From: DATBJG01 sp963790545
Lineage (GTDB): Bacteria > Acidobacteriota > Vicinamibacteria > Vicinamibacterales > JAMQPK01
Length of the DNA: 64,000 nt
Assembly: GCA_963790545.1 (NCBI GenBank)
Contig: CAWBPA010000018.1
Location: 70,793 to 134,792, forward strand
Direction: 5' to 3'
In this document: piece after piece, positions 9,017 through 16,562 of the stretch
Layout: each line of letters opens with the position of its first letter
How positions within the stretch are numbered: the stretch's first letter is position 1
Made by a program: the position numbers and the translations under genes
The notes under the pieces: generated by a model
Databases searched by the model: none
What the model was told of the DNA's origin: nothing
Seen by the model: only the letters and a program-made list of their open reading frames with translations

Positions 9017-11716
9017 TCAGTCGGTACGCAGCGCCGCGAGCGGGTCCGCGCGACTGGCGCGCCGCGCGGGCAGATAGGCAGCCAGCCATGCCGCGAACCC
9101 GAGCAGGAGCGGCGCGCCGCTCAGGGTGACAGGATCAAAGGTCCCGACGCCGAAGAGCAGTGTCGCGAGAAAGCGTGCCGCGACAAGCGACGTGGCCAGA
9201 CCGATCACGCTGCCGACCAGCACCAGTCGCACGCCGTGCGTCGCGAGCAGCCACGCAACGCCGGCGGGGTCGGCCCCGAGCGCCATGCGGATCCCGACCT
9301 CGCGGGTGCGCATGGCCACGGTGTAGCGCACCATCCCATACACGCCGACGGCCGCCAGCGCCATGCCCATCGCCGCAAACGCCGAGAGCAGGACGGCGCC
9401 TATCTGCGACGGCAGTCTCGACATCGCCAGATGCTGCGTCATCGTCGTCGCCTGTACGACCCGCAAGTCCGGATCGACCTGCTGGCCTGCGGCGACGAGC
9501 GCTAGTGACATTCGCGCTGGATCCGTGGCCGTGCGGACGACGAAGTGGCCCGCCGGCAGGACCCTTTTTTGCGTATATGGCTCGTAGACAACGTCGCGGG
9601 GAGCTTCGCCGAGCGATCGCACGTTGGTGTCGCTCGCCACGCCGACGACCATCAGGTCAGGCTCGGCGGGATCAGGCCGTCGGAGGATCCGGCCCAGCGC
9701 GTTGCCGTCCGGCCAGTAGCGACGGGCCATCGCCTGGCTAATGATCGCCACCGGCTGACTGTCGCGCCGGTCGCCATCGTTGAAGGTCCGGCCATTCACG
9801 ATCGCGATGCCAGCCGTGTCGAAGAACCCGCCATCCACTGTCGCGTTTTCAGCGCGAAACGCTTCCCGGCCCGGGGGCGGAACGCGGCCGTCGATGGTGA
9901 AGTCAGTGTGGCTGGAGGAGAACTCGAGCGGCAGTGGCCAGACGAGGCCGACGGCCTCGACGCCCGGCAGCGTCCGAAAACGTTCGAGCAGGCGCTGCAT
10001 GCGCTGCACAGGATCCGTTGTTGATTGCGTGACCGGCATCATGACAGACAGTATCGATGTCGGAGCCCGGCCGAAGCCCGGATCCACGGCCAGCATCTGC
10101 TGCCAGCTCCTCAAAAACAGCCCCGCCCCCACGAGCAACACGAGCGACATGGCAATCTGGGCGATGACCAGCACGCTTCGCCATCTGACAGTCCCGGGCG
10201 CATCGCTTCCTCTGCTGCCTGTCTTAAGCGCCGAGCCGAGATCGGCGCGCGTTCCATGAATTGCCGGGACGAGTCCGAGAAGGCCCCCAGCCAACACGCC
10301 AGTGCCAGCCGTGAGCGCCACCACTCTCCAGTCGAACAAAGCTCTCCAGTCGAGGCCGAGGTGAAGGTCGAGCCTCATGCCATAGGGCAATGGCAAGTCG
10401 ACCGAGAGCAGGACGTCGAGGAGCACGACCGCCAGGACGAGGCCGACAACCGCGCCGCCAATCCCCAATAGCGCGCTCTCGACGAGCAGCTGGCGCGCGA
10501 GCGCGCCTCGCGTCGCGCCGAGTGCGCGCCGTACGGCGACCTCGTGCGCCCGATCGAGCGCACGTGCGAGCAGAAAGCTCGCGAGATTCGTGCACGCGAG
10601 CAGCAGCACCAATGCCACGACGGCCAGCAGCAGCCAGGTTGCCGCGCGCAGAAGCGGATCCACTCCGGGGACGATCTGCACGTCGGAGGTCGGCACGAGC
10701 ACAAACTGTTCTCCGGGAACCCACCCCTCTGGCCGCGCGACAGTGAGAGACGCCGCCACGACGGACGCTGCGTGCTCGGCCTGAGCTTGGGTCACGCCGG
10801 GTGCGAGCCGCGCCTTGACGGAGAAGTTGTGGAAGTCCCGCTGGTCGAGCACCTCGATGCCCATCAGTTCGTTCTGCATCGCCATCGGGACGTAGAAGGC
10901 GGGCGTGAGGGCCGGAAGACCACCGCGATAGTCGGCCGGGGCGACACCGATGATCGTGTAGCTGCGCCCTCCCATCTTTAGCGTACGACCAACCACCTGC
11001 GGGTCGCCGCCGAAGGCACGCTGCCAGTAGCCGTGGCTGAGCATCACCACAGGATGGCCACCCCGCGCGACATCGTCGTCAGCCTGAATCGCTCTGCCAA
11101 GGTGCGGCTCGATGCCGAGCAACGCAAACGCGCCTCCCGTCACGGCCTCGCCCATGAGGGTGCCCACCGTGCCATCGCGATCGATTTGCGCGAAGGCGAA
11201 CGTCGAGGCCGCGATCCCGCGAAAGACGTGGGTCGTGCCCTTGCGCAGGTCCTCGATATTCGGGTAGGACATCGGATTGAACCCGCGCCCGACTTCGGAT
11301 TCGTAGATGTTGACGAGGGTCTCGGGGTAGTCGAGCGGGGACTCGCGGAAGAGCACGGCGTGAGCCACGCCGAAGATCGTCGCACTTGCGCCGATGCCGA
11401 TGGCCAGTGATAGCACGGCCATCGCAGAGAAGCCCGGATGGCGGCGCAGCGAGCGCAGGCCGTAGCGGACGTCGCGCACGAGATTCTCGATGGTGGCGGC
11501 ACGGAACTCGTCCCGCGTCCGCTCTCGCACCTGTTCCACGCCGCCGAATCGGATCAACGCCTGCCGCCGCGCTTCATCCGGCGCCATGCCGGCGCGCCGG
11601 TTCTTCTCGGTCTGCTGCTCGACATGGAATCGGATCTCGTCAGCGAGCCCGTCCTCGAGCTCCGTCCGGCGGCCGAGGGAGCGGAACCGCCGCCACACTT
11701 CAGCGAGCGCACGCAT
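9017..11716 (-). CDS. FtsX/MacB-type 'orphan' permease (ADOP family)
   Basis: 899 residues starting MRALAEVWRRFRSL. An N-terminal cytoplasmic helix-rich segment (LADEIRFHVEQQTEKNRRAGM) and amphipathic DVRYGLRSLRRHPGF precede the first membrane segment; then come a MacB-type periplasmic domain, three membrane segments near residues 380-520, a second MacB periplasmic domain and three more segments ending in ARRASRADPLAALRTD. No ATPase is encoded nearby, as is usual in this acidobacterial family. The start at 11716 is chosen because it lies 8 bp after the PadR stop; the frame runs on upstream but overlaps padR. Probably exports or senses a hydrophobic compound. Confidence 0.9.
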   Translation of the reverse strand: MRALAEVWRRFRSLGRRTELEDGLADEIRFHVEQQTEKNRRAGMAPDEARRQALIRFGGVEQVRERTRDEFRAATIENLVRDVRYGLRSLRRHPGFSAMAVLSLAIGIGASATIFGVAHAVLFRESPLDYPETLVNIYESEVGRGFNPMSYPNIEDLRKGTTHVFRGIAASTFAFAQIDRDGTVGTLMGEAVTGGAFALLGIEPHLGRAIQADDDVARGGHPVVMLSHGYWQRAFGGDPQVVGRTLKMGGRSYTIIGVAPADYRGGLPALTPAFYVPMAMQNELMGIEVLDQRDFHNFSVKARLAPGVTQAQAEHAASVVAASLTVARPEGWVPGEQFVLVPTSDVQIVPGVDPLLRAATWLLLAVVALVLLLACTNLASFLLARALDRAHEVAVRRALGATRGALARQLLVESALLGIGGAVVGLVLAVVLLDVLLSVDLPLPYGMRLDLHLGLDWRALFDWRVVALTAGTGVLAGGLLGLVPAIHGTRADLGSALKTGSRGSDAPGTVRWRSVLVIAQIAMSLVLLVGAGLFLRSWQQMLAVDPGFGRAPTSILSVMMPVTQSTTDPVQRMQRLLERFRTLPGVEAVGLVWPLPLEFSSSHTDFTIDGRVPPPGREAFRAENATVDGGFFDTAGIAIVNGRTFNDGDRRDSQPVAIISQAMARRYWPDGNALGRILRRPDPAEPDLMVVGVASDTNVRSLGEAPRDVVYEPYTQKRVLPAGHFVVRTATDPARMSLALVAAGQQVDPDLRVVQATTMTQHLAMSRLPSQIGAVLLSAFAAMGMALAAVGVYGMVRYTVAMRTREVGIRMALGADPAGVAWLLATHGVRLVLVGSVIGLATSLVAARFLATLLFGVGTFDPVTLSGAPLLLGFAAWLAAYLPARRASRADPLAALRTD

Positions 11717-11724
11717 CAGGCACC

Positions 11725-12066
11725 TCAGTTCGCGGTCGTCACGTCCAGAACGAGGTTGATCGCGCGCGACATGCGTCGCCACTGCGTCAGCGACTCGTTC
11801 AGGTGCCGTCGGCCGCGTGCGGTCAACGAGTAGTAGCGCGCGCGCCGGTTGTTGTCGGTAACCCGCCACTCGGATCGGATGAAGTCCTGCCGCTCCAGGC
11901 GGTAGAGCGCCGGGTAGAGCGTCCCCTGCCCGAGCTGCAGCACGTGCTCCGACCAATGCTCGATGCGTTCGGTGATACCCCAGCCGTGCATGGGTTCCAG
12001 CTGCAAGGCTCTGAGAACCAACATGTCGAGCGTTCCCTGCAGCACGTCGCTCTTGTCTTTGGTCAA
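11725..12066 (-). CDS. PadR-family transcriptional repressor
   Basis: 113 residues with the PadR winged helix (KSDVLQGTLDMLVLRALQLEPMHGWGI, GTLYPALYRLERQDFIRSEW) and a short C-terminal dimerisation helix. It is 8 bp upstream of the permease gene in the same transcription unit and most likely represses it together with its own promoter, as in most PadR/permease pairs. Confidence 0.9.
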   Translation of the reverse strand: MTKDKSDVLQGTLDMLVLRALQLEPMHGWGITERIEHWSEHVLQLGQGTLYPALYRLERQDFIRSEWRVTDNNRRARYYSLTARGRRHLNESLTQWRRMSRAINLVLDVTTAN

Positions 12067-12262
12067 CGCGGCGCTCCTTTCGACCGACGAAAGGACTCTA
12101 TCAGGAACTCCTTTCGAACGTCAAGGGGAGCCGAGGACCAGCACGAAGTGGCAGGTTTATTCCCGAGTGTCCGCGACCACCAGACTTCGTTGCAGGCCGC
12201 AGCCCGGCTGCACCAATTCTGGAGCCATGCTAACGTGCCCACGAACCGCAGGGGGTAGGCGC

Positions 12263-12916
12263 ATGGATCTGCAAAGCGTGATGAAACAGCTCAAGGCGTG
12301 GGAGCATCCGAAGATGCACGCCGTGAACGCGAAGCATGGCGCGGGCGAAAACCAGTTCGGCGTGAATCTCGGCAAGCTTCGCGGCCTTGCCGGACAAATC
12401 AAACGCGACCACAAACTGGCGCTGGAGCTTTGGAAATCCGGAAACATCGACGCGATGAATCTGGCAACGCTGATCATGGATCCGAAGCAGCTTACGCAGC
12501 CGGAAGTCGAGAAGCTGGCGAAGGACCTGAGCTACTACACAACGACCGACTGGTTCGTGAAGAACGTGGTCAAGGCGCTGCCATTCAAGGGCGAGCTTTG
12601 CAGGAAGTGGGCAGCCTCGAAGGATGAGTACGTAGGCAGGGCCGGTTGGACGCTGATGGCCGGGCAGCTTGAGGAAAACGACCCGGAAGAGTTGCTCGAT
12701 ACAATCGAGAAGAGGATGAAGGCCGCACCGTTCCGAACGCAGGAACCGATGAACTATTGCATGGTCAAGATCGGTGTCGATTACCCAAAATTGCGCAAGC
12801 GCGCGATTGCAATCGGCGACAAGCTGGAAGTTCTTAAGGACTACCCCGTGCCGAAGGGGTGCACGTCACCCTTCGCGCCGATCTGGATTGCTTACATCCT
12901 GGAGCATCGGAAGTAA
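12263..12916 (+). CDS. AlkD-like DNA alkylation repair protein
   Basis: 217 residues of all-helical HEAT-like repeats (LGKLRGLAGQIKRDHKLALELWKSGNIDAMNLATLI, then WFVKNVVKAL, GRAGWTLMAGQL) matching the DNA alkylation repair family, whose members excise N3/N7-alkylpurines without base flipping. AGGGGG lies 8 bp upstream of the ATG at 12263; the open frame from 11963 overlaps the divergent padR and is not used. The C-terminal YPVPKGCTSPFAPIWI is typical of the environmental subgroup. Confidence 0.85.
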   Translation: MDLQSVMKQLKAWEHPKMHAVNAKHGAGENQFGVNLGKLRGLAGQIKRDHKLALELWKSGNIDAMNLATLIMDPKQLTQPEVEKLAKDLSYYTTTDWFVKNVVKALPFKGELCRKWAASKDEYVGRAGWTLMAGQLEENDPEELLDTIEKRMKAAPFRTQEPMNYCMVKIGVDYPKLRKRAIAIGDKLEVLKDYPVPKGCTSPFAPIWIAYILEHRK

Positions 12917-13064
12917 CGCGGCCTACTCCTTCTCATGCAGCTTCTCGACCTTGTACTCATGTGTCCGCTTGTTGAGCACGCGCCTTGACGACCTTGCCGC
13001 GATCGCGACGCGCATCTGGCTGTAAGGAAGCGCCCTGAACTAGCGTCGAGTCTGGACCAGGGCG

Positions 13065-13436
13065 TCAGCCTCGGTCGCCACACAGACGCTTGATGGTCAG
13101 CAGCAGCTCGACCGGCGCGACCTTCGATACGAAGGCAGATGCTCCGGCTTCGAGGAACGCTTGGCCGACGTTCGAATTCTCCATAGCCGTGAACATGATT
13201 ACTTTCATCTCGGGGTTCACGCGCGTAATCTCTCGACACGCCTCCAGCGAGTGGACGTTCGGGAGGTTCACATCGAGCACAATTACGTCAGGCGCGAGTC
13301 GTTGCGCGGCCTCCAGCAGTCCGCTACCGTCTGCAATGCTTCCCACGATCTCGCAGTCCAGTGCCAGCAACCGGCTGACGGCTTTCACCATGTCAGGGTA
13401 GTCGTCCGCAAGCAGCACGCGGGGTCGCGTGGACAA
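13065..13436 (-). CDS. Single-domain response regulator
   Basis: 123-residue receiver domain only: acidic pair D11-D12, phosphoacceptor D55 (VIVLDVNLPN), T83 and K105 (AFVSK), so all switch residues are present. The sequence resembles NarL/LuxR-type receivers but there is no output domain before the stop codon. It follows the second receiver gene by 18 bp and belongs to the remnant two-component operon whose kinase is truncated at 13919. Confidence 0.8.
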   Translation of the reverse strand: MSTRPRVLLADDYPDMVKAVSRLLALDCEIVGSIADGSGLLEAAQRLAPDVIVLDVNLPNVHSLEACREITRVNPEMKVIMFTAMENSNVGQAFLEAGASAFVSKVAPVELLLTIKRLCGDRG

Positions 13437-13454
13437 CAGTGACCTCCGCAGGGA

Positions 13455-13736
13455 CTAATGATTCGCAAGCGACGCGATGGTGGCATCAAGCACGTTGCCG
13501 TCGATGGCCTTCCAGAAGAACGCGGCGCACCCGTTCTGTTGCGCGCGCTCCCGGATCACGTCTTCGCGCTTAGAGGTCGTCACGATAATCGATGGCGCCG
13601 GGTCGATGTAGGCTTCCGCCGACTCGAAGAGGGCCGGCTCGAATCCCGCGGCTCGGAGCAGACGGCCCAGCGCTGTGCGCGACGGCGGATCATCCTCGAC
13701 GACGGCGACGACCAGGGGCGGCTTCGATGCACCCAT
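13455..13736 (-). CDS. FixJ-type receiver protein with internal deletion
   Basis: 93 residues from ATG 13736. The start (VVAVVEDDPPSRTALGRLLRAAGFEPALFESAEAYI) is receiver beta1 to alpha2, and the end (SIIVTTSKREDVIRERAQQNGCAAFFWKAIDG) is beta4 to alpha5, but the ~35 residues between, which carry the phosphoacceptor aspartate, are missing. The reading frame is kept across the deletion. The usual K-P is K-A. The protein cannot be phosphorylated in the normal way. Probably decayed. Confidence 0.65.
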   Translation of the reverse strand: MGASKPPLVVAVVEDDPPSRTALGRLLRAAGFEPALFESAEAYIDPAPSIIVTTSKREDVIRERAQQNGCAAFFWKAIDGNVLDATIASLANH

Positions 13737-13743
13737 TACTCTC

Positions 13744-13919
13744 CTAGTGTAACGCGTCTGCAACGGACGTCGATGCGCTGCGGCGCAGCGTCACAGTAAA
13801 TGTCGCGCCGCCTTCGGGATGGTTGCGAGCGACGATGGTGCCGCCGTGTGCGTCGACGATCGTCTGCACGATTGTCAGGCCGATCCCGAGTCCGTGCGCC
13901 TTCGTCGTGACAGAGTCGC
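13744..13919 (-). pseudogene. Histidine kinase, C-terminal ATPase fragment
   Basis: Minus-strand frame ending in TAG at 13744-13746 reads TTKAHGLGIGLTIVQTIVDAHGGTIVARN..GGATFTVTL, the G2 box and last strands of a HATPase_c domain. The frame loses kinase character upstream of about 13915, where plus-strand sequence becomes the end of a TonB receptor. Its stop is 7 bp before the receiver start at 13736 with GGAG between, which shows the original kinase-regulator operon. Confidence 0.75.
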
Positions 13920-14057
13920 TGGGCCATTGCCGCGTATGCCCGGAACCTCACCAATACGGACTACGTGACGGCGACCTTCGGGACGTCGCCGGTGGCGTTT
14001 GGCGGACGTCCTGGACCTCAACATCAGTTCGCGATCAATCTCACCGTCCGACGATAA
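13920..14057 (+). pseudogene. TonB-dependent receptor C-terminal fragment
   Basis: The plus-strand frame reads WAIAAYARNLTNTDY...GGRPGPQHQFAINLTVRR and ends at TAA 14055-14057. This is the last two beta strands of a TonB-dependent outer-membrane receptor (the NLTN-D-Y turn and GxPGPxxxFxxxLxxRF-like ending). Only 45 codons remain; there is no start codon or barrel upstream because the sequence joins the antisense kinase fragment at 13919/13920. Confidence 0.7.
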
Positions 14058-14364
14058 GACCGGCACGCGCGATGGACAACTTGGCGTGGACGCCGAAGTT
14101 GAGTGCCCGGTGATTAGGGAAGCTGCGCGTCGGAACGCGGTCGTGTAGTCGATGATGATGGGACCCTGGTGGGATTCTGAACCGCCAAGCGGCCGTAAGC
14201 CACTGTGACGAGGCGTACCGGGGTTCGCCTGGCAGAATGGGCGTCCGCCTACGCCGCTTCGCGGCTTCCGCCTGCGCCAAGGCTTCGGCGTGATACGAGT
14301 CGGCGAGCCAGCCTTCGTCTGCTGGCACAGTAGCTCGCGAAACGCTGGCAGCCGACACGAGCCT
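14058..14364. repeat. Intergenic block rich in palindromic repeats
   Basis: No gene seen. From about 14240 there is a chain of palindromic pieces: TCCGCCTACGCC...GGCTTCGGCG, then GAGCCAGCCTTCG ... TAGCTCGCGAAACGCTGGC at about 14303-14350, a diverged relative of the hairpin at 14365-14407. This looks like a REP-type cluster. Confidence 0.5.
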
Positions 14365-14407
14365 GCCAGCCGTAGCTCGCTCTCGTGCCTGGTGAGCGAA
14401 GGCTGGC
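14365..14407. repeat. 43-nt hairpin abutting the tRNA-Gln CCA end
   Basis: Arms GCCAGCC (14365-14371) and GGCTGGC (14401-14407) enclose an inner stem TCGCTC/GAGCGA. The last four bases of the right arm, TGGC, are the complement of the tRNA discriminator base plus CCA. A homologous 43-nt copy with changed but still paired arms lies at 43739-43781 against tRNA-Ser. Confidence 0.75.
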
Positions 14408-14477
14408 TGGGAGGCAGGGATTCGAACCCCGATACCGTGGTCCAGAGCCACGTGTCCTACCGTTGGACGACCTCCCA
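14404..14477 (-). tRNA. tRNA-Gln (CTG)
   Basis: A 74-nt cloverleaf on the minus strand: acceptor TGGGAGG/CCTCCCA, D arm GTCCAACGGTAGGAC, anticodon stem CGTGG/CCACG with loop CTCTGGA (anticodon CTG), T arm GGGGTTCGAATCCC, discriminator G and an encoded CCA. Confidence 0.95.
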
Positions 14478-14563
14478 GTGCGGAATCACTGAGACAGGAT
14501 GAACTACCGATTATATTCGCGCGACATGAAAGGGGGCAAGACGGCAGCTGAAGCTGCTCACCA

Positions 14564-14686
14564 TTAGAAGTTCACAATGAAGGGATTGCCGGCCGGGTGG
14601 GCATTGTTGCGGCCGACCTCAATCATCTTGGAGACAGGTTGGCCGTTGCGGAGCGTGAATGCGTGAGAATCCATCGATTCCGCCAT
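14564..14686 (-). CDS. Small ORF after the secreted haem protein gene
   Basis: 40 residues, MAESMDSHAFTLRNG...GNPFIVNF. The ATG at 14686 lies 9 bp after the stop of the upstream haem-protein gene, with GAGGG just before it, which suggests co-transcription. No family recognised. It may be a genuine small protein or the remnant of a larger gene. Confidence 0.35.
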   Translation of the reverse strand: MAESMDSHAFTLRNGQPVSKMIEVGRNNAHPAGNPFIVNF

Positions 14687-14695
14687 CGCCCTCGA

Positions 14696-15439
14696 TTACT
14701 TCTGCAACGATGCGAGCTGCGACGATAAACGCCCCGGGTTGTGGCAAGCCTTGCACGTGACCCTGGTCGTCCCCGCACTCGCCGGATTCGACTTCCACTG
14801 CTGTGCCGTCGCTTCGTACGGCGTGCCTTGGAGCAGCGTGAGCATACGATCGAGATGCTGGGCCATCTCCTCGGTCCGGCCGGTTCGCTGAGCCGACTGG
14901 ACGAGTCCGCCAAGCACCTCGCCGCGATGATGGACGGGAAGTTTGTCGATGGCCGATCCCTGCTGCATCCACAATAGCGAGTAGTTCGAGTACGCGTCCG
15001 CCCATGCGGTTGCGCGGTGGGGTTCCGGCAAACGATCGGCGAACACCGCGTAGGTGCCGCCCGTGATAGCGGCCACACCCTCGTTGCCCGAAGTCTGCTT
15101 CGCCGCTTCGGCAAACGCCGCGCGCGAGGCCTGGAGGTGGGTGAGGAACTCGCCGTTGTTGCCGGCGTCATAGGCGAGCAAGGCTCGGTGCATCGCGGCT
15201 AAGCCCTTCCAGGCCAGCAGGTTGCCACGCTGGTCGGGACGATCCTTGAGCAGCTGCTCGACGTTCTTCTCGCCGCGCGTAAAGCGAACCATATCGTTGG
15301 CCATAAACCCGGCAAACAGGTCCTCGCGCACCAGCGTGTGCACGGTGAGTCGCGTGTCCGAGAGCGGGGGCTCCGGAGACTGCGCCATCGCGCCGCCGAT
15401 CGCGATCAACAGCAGGACGAGACTCGACATGACGCGCAT
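14696..15439 (-). CDS. Secreted protein with one C-terminal CxxCH haem site
   Basis: 247 residues with a signal peptide (SSLVLLLIAIGGAMAQ), a predicted helical body containing ADLFAGF/ERTRGEKNVEQLL-type repeats and a single haem c motif CKACH at about residues 230-234. GGAGG precedes the ATG at 15439. The body is not a classical cytochrome c fold; proteins of this kind are common in acidobacteria beside dehydrogenases. Probably a periplasmic electron carrier or sensor, function unknown. Confidence 0.7.
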   Translation of the reverse strand: MRVMSSLVLLLIAIGGAMAQSPEPPLSDTRLTVHTLVREDLFAGFMANDMVRFTRGEKNVEQLLKDRPDQRGNLLAWKGLAAMHRALLAYDAGNNGEFLTHLQASRAAFAEAAKQTSGNEGVAAITGGTYAVFADRLPEPHRATAWADAYSNYSLLWMQQGSAIDKLPVHHRGEVLGGLVQSAQRTGRTEEMAQHLDRMLTLLQGTPYEATAQQWKSNPASAGTTRVTCKACHNPGRLSSQLASLQK

Positions 15440-15549
15440 GGGTCCTCCAAGAGTGTCGAAGCTTCATACGGACGTCCGGGCGCCAGGGTTCCGCCGGGGT
15501 GGCGGGACCCTGCGCTATCATACGGGCCGGGAAACTCAGGAGTCTAGCG

Positions 15550-16531
15550 ATGCCGACTTCGTCAACCGTTGTGTCTATCGCCGCTTTCGGCTTGGTACTG
15601 TCAACCGCGGACGCAGCAGGCGGATCCTCGGCAGGTCAGGGCGACGTCTTCGACCGCGTGACGCACGGCACGGCGGTGTCGGAGGGCGGCGTGAAGATTC
15701 ACTACGCGTCGCTCGGCAAGGGACCGCTCGTTGTCATGATCCACGGCTTTCCGGACTTCTGGTACTCGTGGCGGCATCAGATGGACGCGCTCGCACAGAC
15801 CTTCCAGGTCGTGGCGATCGATCAACGCGGCTATAACCAGAGCGACAAGCCGAAGGGCGTCGAGAGCTACGACATGCGTCTGCTTGTCGGCGATGTCGCC
15901 GCGGTGATCCGTCACCTTGGCCGCGATCGCGCCACGATCGTCGGTCACGACTGGGGTGGCGTCGTGGCCTGGCAGTTCGCCATGAACCTGCCGCAGATGA
16001 CCGAGAACCTGGTGATTCTCAACCTTCCGCATCCGCAAGGCCTATTGCGCGAACTGCGAATCAACGCCGAACAGATCAAAAACAGCGAGTATGCCCGCAA
16101 CTTTCAGCAAAAGACGCCCAGTGACCCGACAGTGTTTTTCGGTCGGCCGATGACGGCGGAAACCCTCGCCGGCTGGGTGCGCGATCCGGCCGCGCGCAGA
16201 GTACTACGTCGAAGCCTTCAAGCGCTCGGACTTCGAAGCGATGCTGAACTATTACAAGCGCAACTATCCGCGTCAGTCGGGCGCCGATGCGCCGTCAGCC
16301 CCCGAGATGCCAAAGGTCGAAGCGCCGGTGTTGATGTTTCACGGCCTGCGCGACACCGCGCTGCACTCAGACGGACTCTCCGGCACATGGAACTGGGTGG
16401 CGAAAGACCTGACGCTCGTAACCGCCCCCGAAGCGGGCCACTTCGTCCAGCAGGACGCAGCGGATCTCGTCACGACGACGATGAAGTGGTGGCTTTCGAG
16501 TCGCGTGGGACCGCGATCGACCGTACGATGA
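15550..16531 (+). pseudogene. Epoxide hydrolase-like alpha/beta hydrolase, frameshifted
   Basis: The frame from ATG 15550 encodes a signal peptide (VVSIAAFGLVLSTADA) and the first part of an epoxide hydrolase: oxyanion HGFPDFWYSW, nucleophile Asp in GHDWGG. At about 16198 an extra base shifts the frame; the continuation EYYVEAFKRSDFEAMLNYYKRNYPR ... HGLRDTALH ... EAGHFVQQD (catalytic His) runs to TGA 16531 in the neighbouring frame. All catalytic residues are present across the two frames, so a sequencing indel is as likely as a recent mutation. Confidence 0.85.
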
Positions 16532-16562
16532 CGGCTTTCGTCTGCCGTCTGCTGTTTGCCTT

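Noticed and set aside
12917..13064. Short minus-strand peptide ending VLNKRTHEYKVEKLHEKE
   Set aside because: About 18 residues with no start signal or known family; may be a remnant but cannot be supported.
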